Source of the DNA: Prostheceraeus crozeri
Lineage: Eukaryota; Platyhelminthes; Polycladida; Euryleptidae
Assembly: GCA_907163375.1 (NCBI GenBank)
Contig: CAJQUW010004793.1
Location: 186,001 to 250,000, forward strand
Reading direction: 5' to 3'
DNA: 64,000 nucleotides
Shown here: positions 12,901-21,598 of the stretch, one piece after another
Layout of the letters: each line of letters begins with the position of its first letter
Position numbering within the stretch: the stretch's first letter is position 1
Notes under the pieces: generated by a model
The model's input: the letters and a program-made list of their open reading frames with translations, nothing else
The model's database searches: none
What the model was told of the DNA's origin: nothing
Made by a program: the position numbers and the translations under genes

Positions 12901-13030
12901 TCAGACAACAAAGCACATCGACAAAATGTTGTTCCTTGTGCGGTATTTTCAATATAAAAAAACCAATGAGAAAACAAACATGATCATTAAATGGCAGATA
13001 TTACTCAAATATTTAAAGAGCAATACTAAT
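9911..13030. other. No recognised gene
   Basis: About 3 kb without a recognisable coding region. Near 10007-10030 a GGGTCGGGCAACCTCCGGCC string resembles the terminal sequence of some hAT elements, with no partner end found. Near 10595-10650 lies one arm of the inverted-repeat family described at 14878. A 110-codon frame at 12108-12440 is not recognised. Confidence 0.5.
10595..10650 (+). repeat. Partial copy of the 14.9-kb MITE family
   Basis: AGAGCCATAATTTTTGACA followed by TGTCTTCAGGTAGTTTCC matches both arms of the inverted repeat at 14878-15172, which contain AGAGCCAT, TTTGACATGGAATGTCTTCA and ATTTCCTAT. Only one arm is seen here. Confidence 0.5.
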
Positions 13031-13034
13031 AAAA

Positions 13035-13434
13035 CAACAAGAATGGAAGCTTGCTGTGGCACAAAGAAGTATGGAAAGAGCAATGTTAAACATCTCGAGG
13101 AAGGACAAAATGGGGAACGAAAACATCAGAGAAAGGGCGAGAATCATTGACATAACGAGTAAAATCAGACCGATGAAGGGACACTGGGCAGGACACCTAG
13201 CCAGAATGAACAACAACAAATTGGCCAAGAAAGTAACGAAGTGGACGCCACTAGAAAGACCAAGGCGAAGAAGAAGACCAAGGAGAAGATGGAGAGACGA
13301 TATTGAGGAAAAGAGCGGAATCAACTGGATTCAGAAAGCGCAAGATCGAAGAAGCTGGAGGAGGGAGTGGAGGCCATCTGCCTGCAGTGGCACGAAAGGC
13401 TGATGATGATGATGATGATGATGATGATTTAAAG
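13035..13434 (+). mobile_element. LINE 3' end (RTE-like) with GAT-repeat tail
   Basis: The open frame reads QEWKLAVAQRSMERAML, then a GHWAGHLARM block and PRRRRRPRRRWRDDIEE, the extreme C-terminus of a widespread LINE ORF2 (after the reverse transcriptase). The frame ends at 13403 and is followed at once by nine GAT repeats (to about 13430), which is the kind of short tandem tail that RTE-group LINEs carry in place of poly(A). Everything 5' of codon 120 or so from the end is missing, as in typical target-primed 5' truncation. The open minus-strand frames here, rich in Ser, are reflections of the repeat. Confidence 0.8.
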
Positions 13435-13742
13435 AGCAAGAGAATCATAGAGCAAATAAGTTGAAGCAATACAAGCAACTGTATAGTTTGTCAAGAAGAT
13501 AATCTTTGAATCATTAAATATCCAGTTTCTGACATAGAGCATATGAATGCGAAATCTGCTGCAATGCTACACCACCAAGCCAAGTAAAGTGCAAGTCATT
13601 GATCACTCGTAAGCGCAACTGTTAGTCCGGGAGCCAGAGCGAGTTTCTGCAGGGAACGAGGCCGGAAGTGATACTTTCACAGAATGATGCACACTCTATG
13701 CCTACTGCGAAACTGTGAGTATGCCGAGTTCTACCTTAGGTT

Positions 13743-13817
13743 GCGAGGGTTTGATCTCAGTTGGCAGTACAGAGTACTAGTTAACCTGGGTCGTAGGTTC
13801 GAATCCTGTCAGCCGCA
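13743..13817 (+). pseudogene. tRNA-like sequence with pol III A and B boxes
   Basis: The A-box-like TGATCTCAGTTGG (13752-13764) and a perfect B box GGTTCGAATCC (13796-13806) are spaced as in a tRNA. The T arm folds with two wobble pairs, and the last bases CAGCCGC plus A would form the 3' acceptor strand. The 5' acceptor strand pairs at only about four of seven positions and the anticodon stem does not close, so this is not a functional tRNA. It is either a tRNA pseudogene or the head of a tRNA-derived SINE. It abuts the LINE domain below. Confidence 0.55.
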
Positions 13818-13819
13818 CA

Positions 13820-14665
13820 TCTTTTGCATGGCAGTTAAATTTATCGAAGAACTTTGCACAATGCTTCCACGAAAACAAGCGAACTCTATCCGTCGATGCA
13901 TTAATAGTAAGAACAGTGATTGGCTTAACGTGCTACCCTTTAGCATTCACAATTTCGACCTTTCAAGAACTGAATTCCGTGATGCTCTGGCTTTTCGATA
14001 TGGACGTCCTATAAATGAGCTCCCTGCCGTTTGTGATGGATGCGGGGAAAAATGTTTTCCGTAAACCATGGGCTAAATTGTAAAAAAGGAGGACTGATAA
14101 TTCAGCGGCATAATGAGATGAGAGATCTGATCGGCGACCAAGTTGCAATGGCATATGGAGAACGAAATATCACCAAAGAACCAATCATCCGAGAGACTGT
14201 GGAACTCGGCAGTGAAGAGGAAGGATTACGGGCAGACATCATGGTGAGAGGAGTGTGGGCACCACAGACTCAGGCGTTGTTCGATATACAGGTGTAGTCA
14301 ACCATGACGCCGAATCGTACGATGGTCGCACTCCAACTCAAATTTTGACTAATGCTGAAAAACGAAAAGAAGTGAAATATAAAAATCCATGTACTCACCG
14401 CAGAAGTGATTTTACCCCGCTGATCCTCTCCTGTGAAGAATTATATGGAACTTAGGCCAAGTCATTCTTCAAGGCTCTGTCCAATAAACTTCATGCCAAA
14501 TGGGAGCATTTCATGGGTGACCGACCAACAACTTCCTTTGTGCATACAAGTATCATGTTTGCACTAATGAGGGCAACAGGCCACTGCATGAGAGGTTCAC
14601 ACAGAAAGTGAAGAACCGGAATAGGCTTCGATGATGCGGCTGGAATTCCGAATGAATTTTGTTGA
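13820..14665 (+). mobile_element. LINE C-terminal fragment with restriction-like endonuclease domain
   Basis: From DWLNVLPFSIHNFDLS through EFRDALAFRYGRP the sequence enters a CDGCG...H-x3-C zinc-type motif, then QRHNEMRDLIGD and LRADIMVRGVW...ALFDIQV, and further AEKRKEVKY and SDFTPLILS. A Cys-Cys-His-Cys motif followed by RHN and then an AD...D pair is the signature of the C-terminal restriction-like endonuclease used by R2/R4/Hero-type LINEs to nick target DNA. The copy is decayed: the frame shifts inside the Cys motif (about 14055), again near 14290, and a stop replaces Trp near 14608. It ends in FDDAAGIP-like residues near 14650. The reverse transcriptase is missing. Confidence 0.75.
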
Positions 14666-14877
14666 CGACTTGCCTCTTACTTTTCTTTCCCTGACTTTCG
14701 TACCTACTCTTACCTTATCCTGATATGCTTTTTTGTTATCTAAATTAAAACTATTTTTTATTTCATTTTATTCTATTGTTAATTTTTCTATGTAGTTCCT
14801 CATCTTGTCAGACTTGATCAAAGATACAATGGGAGGTATATTGCTGTAATAGGATAAAATGAAATTTTCTGTGTTTC

Positions 14878-15172
14878 ACTTATTAAGTTAAAAATACTAA
14901 GTCAAGAGCCATTTGACATGGAATGTCTTCAGGTTATTTCCTATCATGTCCATGCACCCCTGTCTATGACAGCTTAATACATTCAGATTTGGCAGCCTCC
15001 TAATGTGGGAAAACACTAGAATTTTGATTAATTTAGTCCACATCTAACCACTTTCTCGCTAACATCGCGAATCAAAAACATGATTACAACGCATGCACTT
15101 AATAGGAAATGCCTTGAAGACATTCCATGTCAAAAATCATGGCTCTATCTATAGCATTTTTAAGTTTAATTA
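14878..15172. repeat. MITE with about 65-bp inverted arms
   Basis: The left arm (about 14878-14945) and right arm (about 15101-15172) are inverted copies containing AGAGCCAT, GACATGGAATGTCTTCA and ATTTCCTAT. The middle 155 bases are unrelated. A third, single arm occurs at 10595-10650, so this is a dispersed non-autonomous family. A target duplication could not be fixed. Confidence 0.6.
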
Positions 15173-15188
15173 AATTCCAACATCATTT

Positions 15189-15851
15189 AAAGTAAATGTT
15201 CATAAGACAGAGTAAATGCCAACCGAAGACCATGACGAAACGATGTGCCTACCATCAGGACAGGTGAATAAGGTCGACCATTTCAAGTACTTGGGGTGTG
15301 TGATAGATAGAGACAGCACCATGGACAAAGAAGTCAGTAGAAGGATCCAAGTGGCTTTGGAAAGCTGGAGAAGACTAACAGGGGTACTGTATGGCAAGAA
15401 GATGCCGACAAAATTAAAAGCAAAGGTCTACACAACCATATTGGGACCAGCGATGCTGGTTGGAAGCGAGGGTTGGGCAATCAACGAGAAGAATCGCCAA
15501 AAGATTGCCGCAACAGAGATGCGCATGTTGCGAAGCATCCTCGGGGAAGCAAGAAGAAACAGGGTAAGAAATGAAGACATTCGCGGAACACTCGGGATTC
15601 ATCCAATTGATGGGATCATGCGGTGGCACAGACTGAGGTGGTGCGGTAGACCTCGCGAACACCAGACCCGACTAGCGTTGGGAATGCCTGTGTCCGGGCC
15701 ACGAAACAGAGGGCGTCGAAAGAAGAGATGGGAGCGCCAGGTGCTGGAGGACATTGAGATCATTGGAGCCTCAACCGAGGATGTATTACTTGATCATCCT
15801 CATTTGATTCTCTAGTCTATTGGATATTATCGTCTGTATAGCAACAACAAC
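15189..15851 (+). mobile_element. LINE ORF2 C-terminal third with CAA tail
   Basis: The frame holds VDHFKYLGCVID, then SWRRLTGVLYGKKMPTKLK, KVYTTILGPAML, TEMRMLRSILG and a final GRRKKRWERQVLED, which is the end of the reverse transcriptase (the KYLG thumb region) and the C-terminal tail of a LINE. One in-frame stop precedes M at 15216; downstream the 199-codon frame is open to 15815. The element seems to end at AGCAACAACAAC (about 15838-15851), a short CAA tail. The N-terminal two thirds, including the YADD catalytic site, is missing. It is on the same strand as the two LINE ends just upstream but its residues differ from both. Confidence 0.8.
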
Positions 15852-16581
15852 TTGAGCAGGGTCTACAGGAACCGTCCCTTTGTTTCACAGTTTCACACTA
15901 TTCATCGATTCTTTGATAAGATCTTGAGTTCTTCCAACTCTAACAATGTTTTCCCCAACCAAAACTTTGACAATGGTAGCTACATTTTAGACGGCGTTCT
16001 GAAAAGCAAATGCATGTCATACAACTATGTAGTTCTTGAATTCCATATTATAAGATAAGATCACTGAACGGGGGCATTAACCATGTACATTATCATTTTG
16101 TTATTGTACCTCATCTAAAGTATACCATTGTTAAAGTCAAAAGTAATTTTGATATTTTCGTAAAGCATGGTTATAAAGCTTGTAAGCTGATGGAGCTTGT
16201 AAGTGCATGAAGAGATTGTTAAATATGCATATTTTTGTTTTATTCTTTATTATATTCATTATTTTATATTTTTTGTTGTATTATAATTTACATTCTGGCA
16301 AAGAATTATCTGCCTAAGAGTTCTGCCAAAGTTAAATCTGCTATCGATGTTGTTACTGTGTATGGGATCCGCCAGCCAGGGTTTGAGCATACAAGATGTT
16401 AAAGAACCCGAATCGCGACCTAGGTGCTCATCATGTTGATGAGCCCCTCTTTTTCTTTTTGTTAGCCTTTCTGGACTGTTCACATCTTTCTTGTATATAT
16501 TTAGTTTTACTGTTCTGTGCGCCTAATGTTTTATTTTCTATATGTAGCAGTGTACAAGTATCTTACCCGTTGACCGGCGTG
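15852..16581. other. Gene-less stretch with one hairpin
   Basis: No coding frame is recognised. At 16426-16444 the sequence GCTCATCA-TGT-TGATGAGC forms a perfect 8-bp hairpin with a 3-base loop, followed within six bases by a CTTTTTCTTTTT run. The hairpin is preceded by GATGTTAAAGAACCCG, a string that resembles tails of some animal SINEs; this likeness is only suggestive. Confidence 0.4.
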
Positions 16582-16587
16582 AACGCC

Positions 16588-16885
16588 AGTAGTAGAAAAC
16601 TGTGCCCTACTACGAGTGGGATAGGTACATGGATAGGTACATGCAAAATTCAGTGTTATAAATAGGTACATGTAAAATTCAGTGTTATTAATAGGGACAT
16701 GTATGACTTCTGTCTCACTGAATAGGTGCACGTGTTTGGTACACTCGGTTGAGTACATTGTGTTTCGGAACGTCTATGAGCGAACTTGTGTGACTTGGTT
16801 CTGAGTACTTGGGTACGTACCGATAGACGTCCGTTGTTTGATTTTGAAGGAGTTTGCTCAATTGCGACTATTGTGACTATTGCAA
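16588..16885 (+). repeat. Left Polinton terminal inverted repeat
   Basis: About 298 bp match the reverse complement of 37250-37523. The left copy holds one extra unit of a roughly 29-bp tandem repeat (containing ATAGGTACATG and AAAATTCAGTGTTAT), which accounts for most of the length difference. Confidence 0.9.
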
Positions 16886-16966
16886 CCATTGTAATCAAGA
16901 TGACAGTCACATTGATTTTCCTTTTTACGTAGACAAACTAAGCTATAAATATGAGATAGTTGTTTG

Positions 16967-17152
16967 ATGACATACATAATGATGACTAGTATCCCAACGT
17001 TCTGGGTTGTCGCAAGAGACCTTGGATATTCGTTCAAAGCTATAGAAATTGTAACAAATCTCAGTGAAAATATCAACGCTGTTGATTTAGTTGATCGACT
17101 AATGGATATAGATGAGCATGCTATGAATCAAATTTGGATCGTAGGTGGATAG
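16967..17152 (+). pseudogene. Polinton gene: UBA-like part of an IAP-like protein
   Basis: The first gene inside the left repeat reads VVARDLGYSFKAIEIVTNL followed by VDLVDRLMDID. The pattern (ALxLGY/F near the start, then an L-V-x-x-L helix) resembles UBA domains, which bind ubiquitin and lie just before the RING in inhibitor-of-apoptosis proteins. A TATAAATA box at 16944-16951 lies directly upstream, so an ATG at 16979 or 16982 is more plausible than the one at 16967. A RING-like segment follows at 17320. The gene is broken. An anti-apoptotic role for an active relative is inference. Confidence 0.5.
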
Positions 17153-17319
17153 AGGATTTCTCCATGCTACACTGCAATGATAGTAAAATTAGAAGGATGA
17201 AATTGGAGCGATATGGATTGGAAAAAGGGGACATTTGACAGTGTTTTAATAAAAAGTTCTCCCAATAAAAGTGACTTCAGAAGGAAATTAGAAGAAAAGA
17301 CATTTAAATTATTATGTGA

Positions 17320-17451
17320 ACAGAACTGCGTTAAATGTTTTAAACAGGAATGATCCCTTCTCTTTTTACCATGTTCTCATAGCGTTATGTGTTCTACATG
17401 TTATTTACCCTTTGAAACTTCATCTTGTCCCTTTTGTGATCAAGAAATATA
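17320..17451 (+). pseudogene. Polinton gene: C-terminal RING-like segment
   Basis: A Cys-rich stretch contains the NCVKCF pair, then PCSHSVMCSTC and SCPFCDQ. This order (C-x2-C, C-x-H-x2-C-x2-C, C-P-x-C) fits a C3HC4 RING of the short IAP type, which recruits E2 ubiquitin-conjugating enzymes. It ends the transcript region, as RINGs do in IAP proteins, and lies 170 bases after the UBA-like part. Part of a broken gene. Confidence 0.6.
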
Positions 17452-17480
17452 AAGAAATATTTTCAACATTCACTGTATAT

Positions 17481-17552
17481 CGTGCATGATGAGTCATCAT
17501 GCACGTCTGTGATTGGTCACTATTGTGTCTTTGTGTGGCTTTTCTATATAAA
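17481..17552 (+). promoter_or_regulatory. Pol II promoter: TGAGTCA palindrome, ATTGG box, TATA box
   Basis: A perfect 25-bp palindrome with arms CGTGCATGATGA around a central G (17481-17505) encloses TGAGTCA, the AP-1 core. It is followed by ATTGG (inverted CCAAT, 17512-17516) and TATATAAA (17545-17552). An ATG at 17600 is 48 bases beyond the TATA box, so the 5' leader would be short. Factor names are inferred from motif identity only. Confidence 0.65.
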
Positions 17553-17599
17553 GAGGACATTGTACCGTTCTATTTCGAGCATAATTTGAGGCTAATACA

Positions 17600-17821
17600 A
17601 TGTCAATCAGCATGTCGTTCACTACCAACATTCCCATTTCAATAATTTACCGAAGTCAACTCTTCACCGGCAATATATTCTATTCTGCCGTAAATATAAC
17701 TGGCTATAAAGCGGATTTGGTGGATTTGATGAAGGAAATAGTTAGGTATTTCCACTGCGAAGAGGACGTTGTGGTGAACATTATCACCTCCAGCTACTTT
17801 GATGAGAAGGGTGAGAAATGA
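17600..17821 (+). pseudogene. Polinton small protein of unknown role
   Basis: A 73-codon frame begins MSISMSFTTNIPISIIYRS and ends at 17821. I do not recognise it. It is driven by the clear promoter at 17481-17552 and followed by about 240 bases with further coding-like residues in which the gene appears decayed. Confidence 0.4.
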
Positions 17822-18199
17822 AAATTGGACTTGTTCACTAGACCGCCATCAATAAGCATCAATGTGGCTGCTCAAGGACATTCTGAGATGATCAGTTTGC
17901 GTGCATACTATGCCAATATACTAAAGACTTTCCATTCAAAGCCCTGCTGTATGTGCTGACCTATTTCAAAGCATCTAATGAAAGACATTGAGCAGCTCAT
18001 AACTGCTACAAATCAGACTCTAGCCGATGTGAGTGTATATCAGTTTCCTTCTTCAACTTGTAAAGTGTTTTGTGTAATTTTATAAGTACCAGCAACAAAC
18101 TCTGCGTGATATGTTAATGCTTGTAAACTTTTGTGTATATTGTTGTAGGTACTAAGCAAAAATTGTAATTGTATTATCTATTTTCATATTAGAATAAAA

Positions 18200-18403
18200 A
18201 TGTCTGTAAAACGGAAGGCATCTTCTCGTCAATCGAAACGCTCCTTCAAACCTTCAAGTCAGTTTAAAAAGGCGTTGCGAAAGTTAAACAGGATACATGA
18301 TGATAAGAAGAAGTGTAAATTGATTCAAAATTCAAGTGATGATTTCATTCGTGATTTAGCTTTGCAATACACAAATGTCTACCTATTTACAAGCCTCTAT
18401 TGA
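18200..18403 (+). pseudogene. Polinton basic virion-type protein, N-terminal part
   Basis: The 67-codon frame is rich in Lys, Arg and Ser (KRKASSRQSKRSFKPSS, then KKALRKLNR). Short basic proteins of this sort are usual next to capsid genes in Polintons. A glycine-rich segment follows at 18479. Role inferred from composition only. Confidence 0.45.
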
Positions 18404-18478
18404 ATGCTGGCTTTTTGAATAGCATAAAACAGTTTTCAAATCCAAGGAGCAGTGATAAGAAAAGGTGAAACTTAATTC

Positions 18479-18592
18479 AGCGCGGTGGTGGTGGGTTTCT
18501 AAGCATGTTAAATGATATTGGAAACAGTATTAATAGTGTAATCAATAGTCCGCTTGGAAGGATTGCAGCAACTGCTGCAATGTCAATATAAC
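18479..18592 (+). pseudogene. Polinton glycine-rich amphipathic segment
   Basis: The residues RGGGGFLSMLNDIGNS, then INSPLGRIAATAAMS, resemble the GGFLxxL-type amphipathic tails of minor virion proteins common in Polintons and adenovirus-like particles. Part of a broken gene with the basic segment upstream. Confidence 0.4.
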
Positions 18593-18610
18593 GTTAACGA
18601 ATCATAAAGT

Positions 18611-18658
18611 GACACGTCATCACTTTGATCGATGAGTCATATATAAGTGTATATAAGG
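18611..18658 (+). promoter_or_regulatory. Second Polinton promoter: CRE-like, TGAGTCA and two TATA boxes
   Basis: GACACGTCAT (18611-18620, CRE-like), TGAGTCA (18633-18639), TATATAAG (18640-18647) and TATATAAGG (18650-18658) lie within 48 bases. An ATG at 18743 follows. The TGAGTCA plus TATA combination repeats the promoter at 17481-17552. Confidence 0.55.
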
Positions 18659-18742
18659 AATACGCTTTAATGATATTTTATCACTTTCAAGTGACAATTC
18701 ATTTGCGCTGGTTGAAAGCTCCGAATTAGTACTTGTTGAAAC

Positions 18743-19030
18743 ATGACTCAGAAAATGTATACAATCAGAGGAAGGTGACGCTTTCGAGCAAGATCTCTCG
18801 AAGCTTCGTCCGACACGAAAGGTGCAAGGGATTGGAAGTACATTCTACTTTCAAACCTTGAATTATGGTGATGATGGCTTTTATCTTCAAGTTCCATTTT
18901 TCCACAGTAATGGCATGTCTACATCAGGGTATAGCAATATGAGACAAATGCGAGTGACTTCTCCAAAATGGCAACAGGCAGGATGATGAGTTTAATGTTA
19001 ATGGAATTATGAGATGACAGATTTTTGTCC
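18743..19030 (+). pseudogene. Polinton gene of unknown role, decayed
   Basis: After the promoter, coding-like residues include STFYFQTLNYGDDGFYLQV and VPFFHSNGMSTSGYS. I recognise no family. It precedes the packaging ATPase and is broken. Confidence 0.3.
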
Positions 19031-19044
19031 ATTCACTGATCTCA

Positions 19045-19645
19045 CAATGTATGTCGCTGGACCAAGTTAGTCCGGTAAAACTACATTTGTAACTCAATTG
19101 CTACAATATAGAAATGAAATGTTTAACAAGGAAATCAAGAGAGTCAAATGGAATTATGGAATATTTCAACCACAACTACATTCTGCACTTCGCCAGAAAG
19201 GTTATGAGGTGAAGCAAGGGTTGCCATCAACTGAGGATATCAAAGCAGGTGACTTATTAGTATTAGATGATCTATTGCGTGAAAGCAAATATTCAAAGGA
19301 TGCAACTGAAATGTTCATTCAAACTGCACATCATAAGGAAGCTTTTATTATCTACATCACCCAAAACATCTTCGATGGAGGGAAAGAGCAAAGAGCTAGA
19401 AGTTTGAATACACATTATTTGGCAATATTTAAAATCCAAGAGATAGCAGTCAGATACATCATCTCAGTAGACAGATATTACCTCAACAACCTAAAGTACG
19501 TTCAAAAATATATGAAGATGCAACAAAGAAACCACATGGCTATCTATTTATTGATCTAACCCAGGAATGTCCGGAACGACTTCGATTTCGAACAAATATC
19601 ATACCTAATTCCGTTGAACCAATGACAGTTTTCTCGGTTCACAGT
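19045..19645 (+). pseudogene. Polinton DNA-packaging ATPase (FtsK/HerA type)
   Basis: A Walker A region (SGKTTFVTQLL) lies near 19070-19105. The long open stretch 19098-19559 carries the Walker B motif DLLVLDDLL (codons about 52-60) and the sensor-like IYITQNIF. A C-terminal PHGYLFIDLTQECPERLRF block is visible near 19527-19590. This enzyme drives genome packaging in related viruses and is a Polinton hallmark. Its position between small virion-type proteins and the integrase is usual. The copy is broken. Confidence 0.85.
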
Positions 19646-19687
19646 TAGTTTTAAGCAATGTACTTTGTTGCCTTATTATTTTCAAAC

Positions 19688-20026
19688 ATGTCGTATTCAA
19701 AGATGGTAGTCATTCCTCAAGAGGAGTATGTACAATTGACTACATTACAAAGTGGACAGGAAGTCAAAAATATAGATCAACCTATTACGAATCAACTTAA
19801 GGAACTAACACAAAAGGATATAGAAATTCAGAAGATTAAGGATCCCTATCGACGAATGCAGTTAGCAGCTCAAAACATTGATGAGAGGCGACAGATTTGT
19901 GACAAGTTGCGACGATTTATAACCCTGTCAACACCTCGATCATATCGTGTGCGCGCTGAGCGATTGTTTGACTTCATTGATACACATGTGAAGTTCAATG
20001 AGAGAGGGGAGATAATAGATGAATGA
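19688..20026 (+). pseudogene. Conserved Polinton protein, first part
   Basis: From MSYSKMVVIPQEEY onward the frame matches in style a conserved Polinton-associated family that starts with K-M-V-V-x-P-x-E-x-Y and has a helical segment with RRMQLAAQNIDERR, then RSYRVRAERLFDFID. Function is unknown; coiled-coil character is likely. It is immediately followed by the frame at 20019. Confidence 0.55.
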
Positions 20027-20357
20027 AACAACTGGTGATGTTATTAGAAATAGTCACATAGATGACCTTCTACAATATGCTGTTAGAGATGTAAGGCGAA
20101 AACTAGGTGCACCACAAGGGTGGACATATTTTCAGAAAATTTTATCTGATCAAAATGTACCTCACAATATTATTGGAGGACCGACTGTGAATGAGTTGGA
20201 TAAGGGTCACTTACAAGATGGATCAAAAAGTAAAACACTCACGATGGCGGTCAAGCGAGAGTTTCATGATCCCGATGATCTTCAACCGAAAAGAGCTACT
20301 AGGCGCTCAATGCGTGTTGGGAAGGTGTATAGTAAATATCAAGCAAATATGAATTAA
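20019..20357 (+). pseudogene. Conserved Polinton protein, second part
   Basis: This frame reads SHIDDLLQYAVRDVRRKLGAP and GWTYFQKILSDQNVP. In related elements similar residues follow the ones found at 19688-20026, so the two pieces probably belong to one family. Its basic C-terminus (RATRRSMRVGKVY) may bind DNA or capsid. Function unknown. Confidence 0.5.
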
Positions 20358-20495
20358 GCCTTGCTTCTCTCATATCATGTCGTTACAAAAATTTTGCTGT
20401 TGTTTGAAATCTGCGCTCGAAGGTAAAGGAGGTTGATATCAATTGTGTTAGCAGTTGCTGTGCGAGTAATACGCGTGCAAATCAGAACAAAGACG

Positions 20496-21275
20496 ATGAG
20501 TACAGCAGTGAAACTCAGGAAGATTTATTACGACTTGAATCACCCCGCAAGTTTCAGTCGTCCGGAGGTTCTAGCTCGTGCAGCAGGGGTGGGAATAGAG
20601 AAAGTCAAGAAGTGGTTAAGGAATCAACCGACTTACACTCTTCACAAAAATGCGAGAAAGCGGTTTCCAACGAGAAAATATGTTGTTAACAATATAGATA
20701 GTCAATGGCAAGCGGACTTGGCTGACATGCAACAGATATCACAGTACAATGATGGCCATAAATACATCTTAACCGAAATAGATATTTTATGTCGCTATGC
20801 TTGGGCACGTGCGCTGAAATCTAAACGAGGACCAGAAGTTGAAGCGGTTTTTCAGAGTATTTTCGATGAGGGGCGTGTTCCGCAAGGAATACAGACCGAT
20901 CAATGGAAGGAATTCGAAGACTCTCATGTTCGAAGTCTCCTTAAAAGTCATAATGTGGAATTGTTTAGTTTCAAAAGTGCTTATGAAGCTGCCATGGTTG
21001 AGAGGTTCAATCGCACACTCAAGACAAAAATATGGCGCTATTTCACTGCAAAAAATACACATGTTTGGGTAGGTGAAATGCAGAAATTTGTTAAGAATTA
21101 CAATGAAAGCTACCATCGCATTATTAAGATAAGACCAGTTGATGTTACCCCAGATAATGCGATGGATGTATGGCTTCGATCGTATGATAAGAAAGCGAAA
21201 AACATTTCCAATGAAAGTAAAATTAATGTTGGTAATAGAGTTTGGATTTCAAAGGTTAAGTCTACATTTGAGTAG
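20496..21275 (+). CDS. Polinton integrase (retroviral-type DDE)
   Basis: The frame from 20433 has a likely true start at the ATG in MSTAVKLRKIYYDLNHPASF (20496). An N-terminal helical and zinc-type region is followed by the core: QADLADM with the first Asp, IQTDQWKEF with the second and AMVERFNRTLK with the Glu. This enzyme inserts Polinton DNA and makes the 6-bp duplication seen here. The core is open over its full length, and a chromodomain follows at 21437. As part of a broken element it is annotated as a fossil. Confidence 0.9.
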   Translation: MSTAVKLRKIYYDLNHPASFSRPEVLARAAGVGIEKVKKWLRNQPTYTLHKNARKRFPTRKYVVNNIDSQWQADLADMQQISQYNDGHKYILTEIDILCRYAWARALKSKRGPEVEAVFQSIFDEGRVPQGIQTDQWKEFEDSHVRSLLKSHNVELFSFKSAYEAAMVERFNRTLKTKIWRYFTAKNTHVWVGEMQKFVKNYNESYHRIIKIRPVDVTPDNAMDVWLRSYDKKAKNISNESKINVGNRVWISKVKSTFE

Positions 21276-21436
21276 GGGTATCTACCTAATTGGACTGAAG
21301 AAGAGTTTTTGTAGATTAACTAAATACAAACTTTAGACCCACCATGTATAAATTAATAGATTACCATGGCAATTCAATTGAAGGAAAATTGTACTCTTAT
21401 GAATTGCAAGTAGTAGACAGGAGTGAAGAGGTGTAT

Positions 21437-21585
21437 ATATGATTGACAAAATAATTAGGAAGAAAGGTCATGGCAATCAAAGGAAATATCTAGTTAAATG
21501 GAAAGGGTATCCTGATTCATTCAATAGCTGGATAACGCACCAGGATCTACAAAATGTGGAGGTGGGAGACACTCGTAACTTTTAA
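21437..21585 (+). pseudogene. Chromodomain of the Polinton integrase
   Basis: YMIDKIIRKKGHGNQRKYLV followed by KWKGYPDSFNSWI is a chromodomain core, with aromatic residues at the usual cage positions. Chromodomains at the C-terminus of integrases can guide insertion to modified histones. It lies about 160 bases beyond the integrase core. Confidence 0.8.
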
Positions 21586-21598
21586 GCTAATATAGAAT

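Noticed and set aside
13013-13478. Ser- and Leu-rich open frames on the minus strand
   Set aside because: They are reverse readings of the LINE C-terminus and of the GAT repeat tail.
13743-13817. Functional tRNA gene
   Set aside because: Acceptor and anticodon stems do not pair well although the A and B boxes are good.
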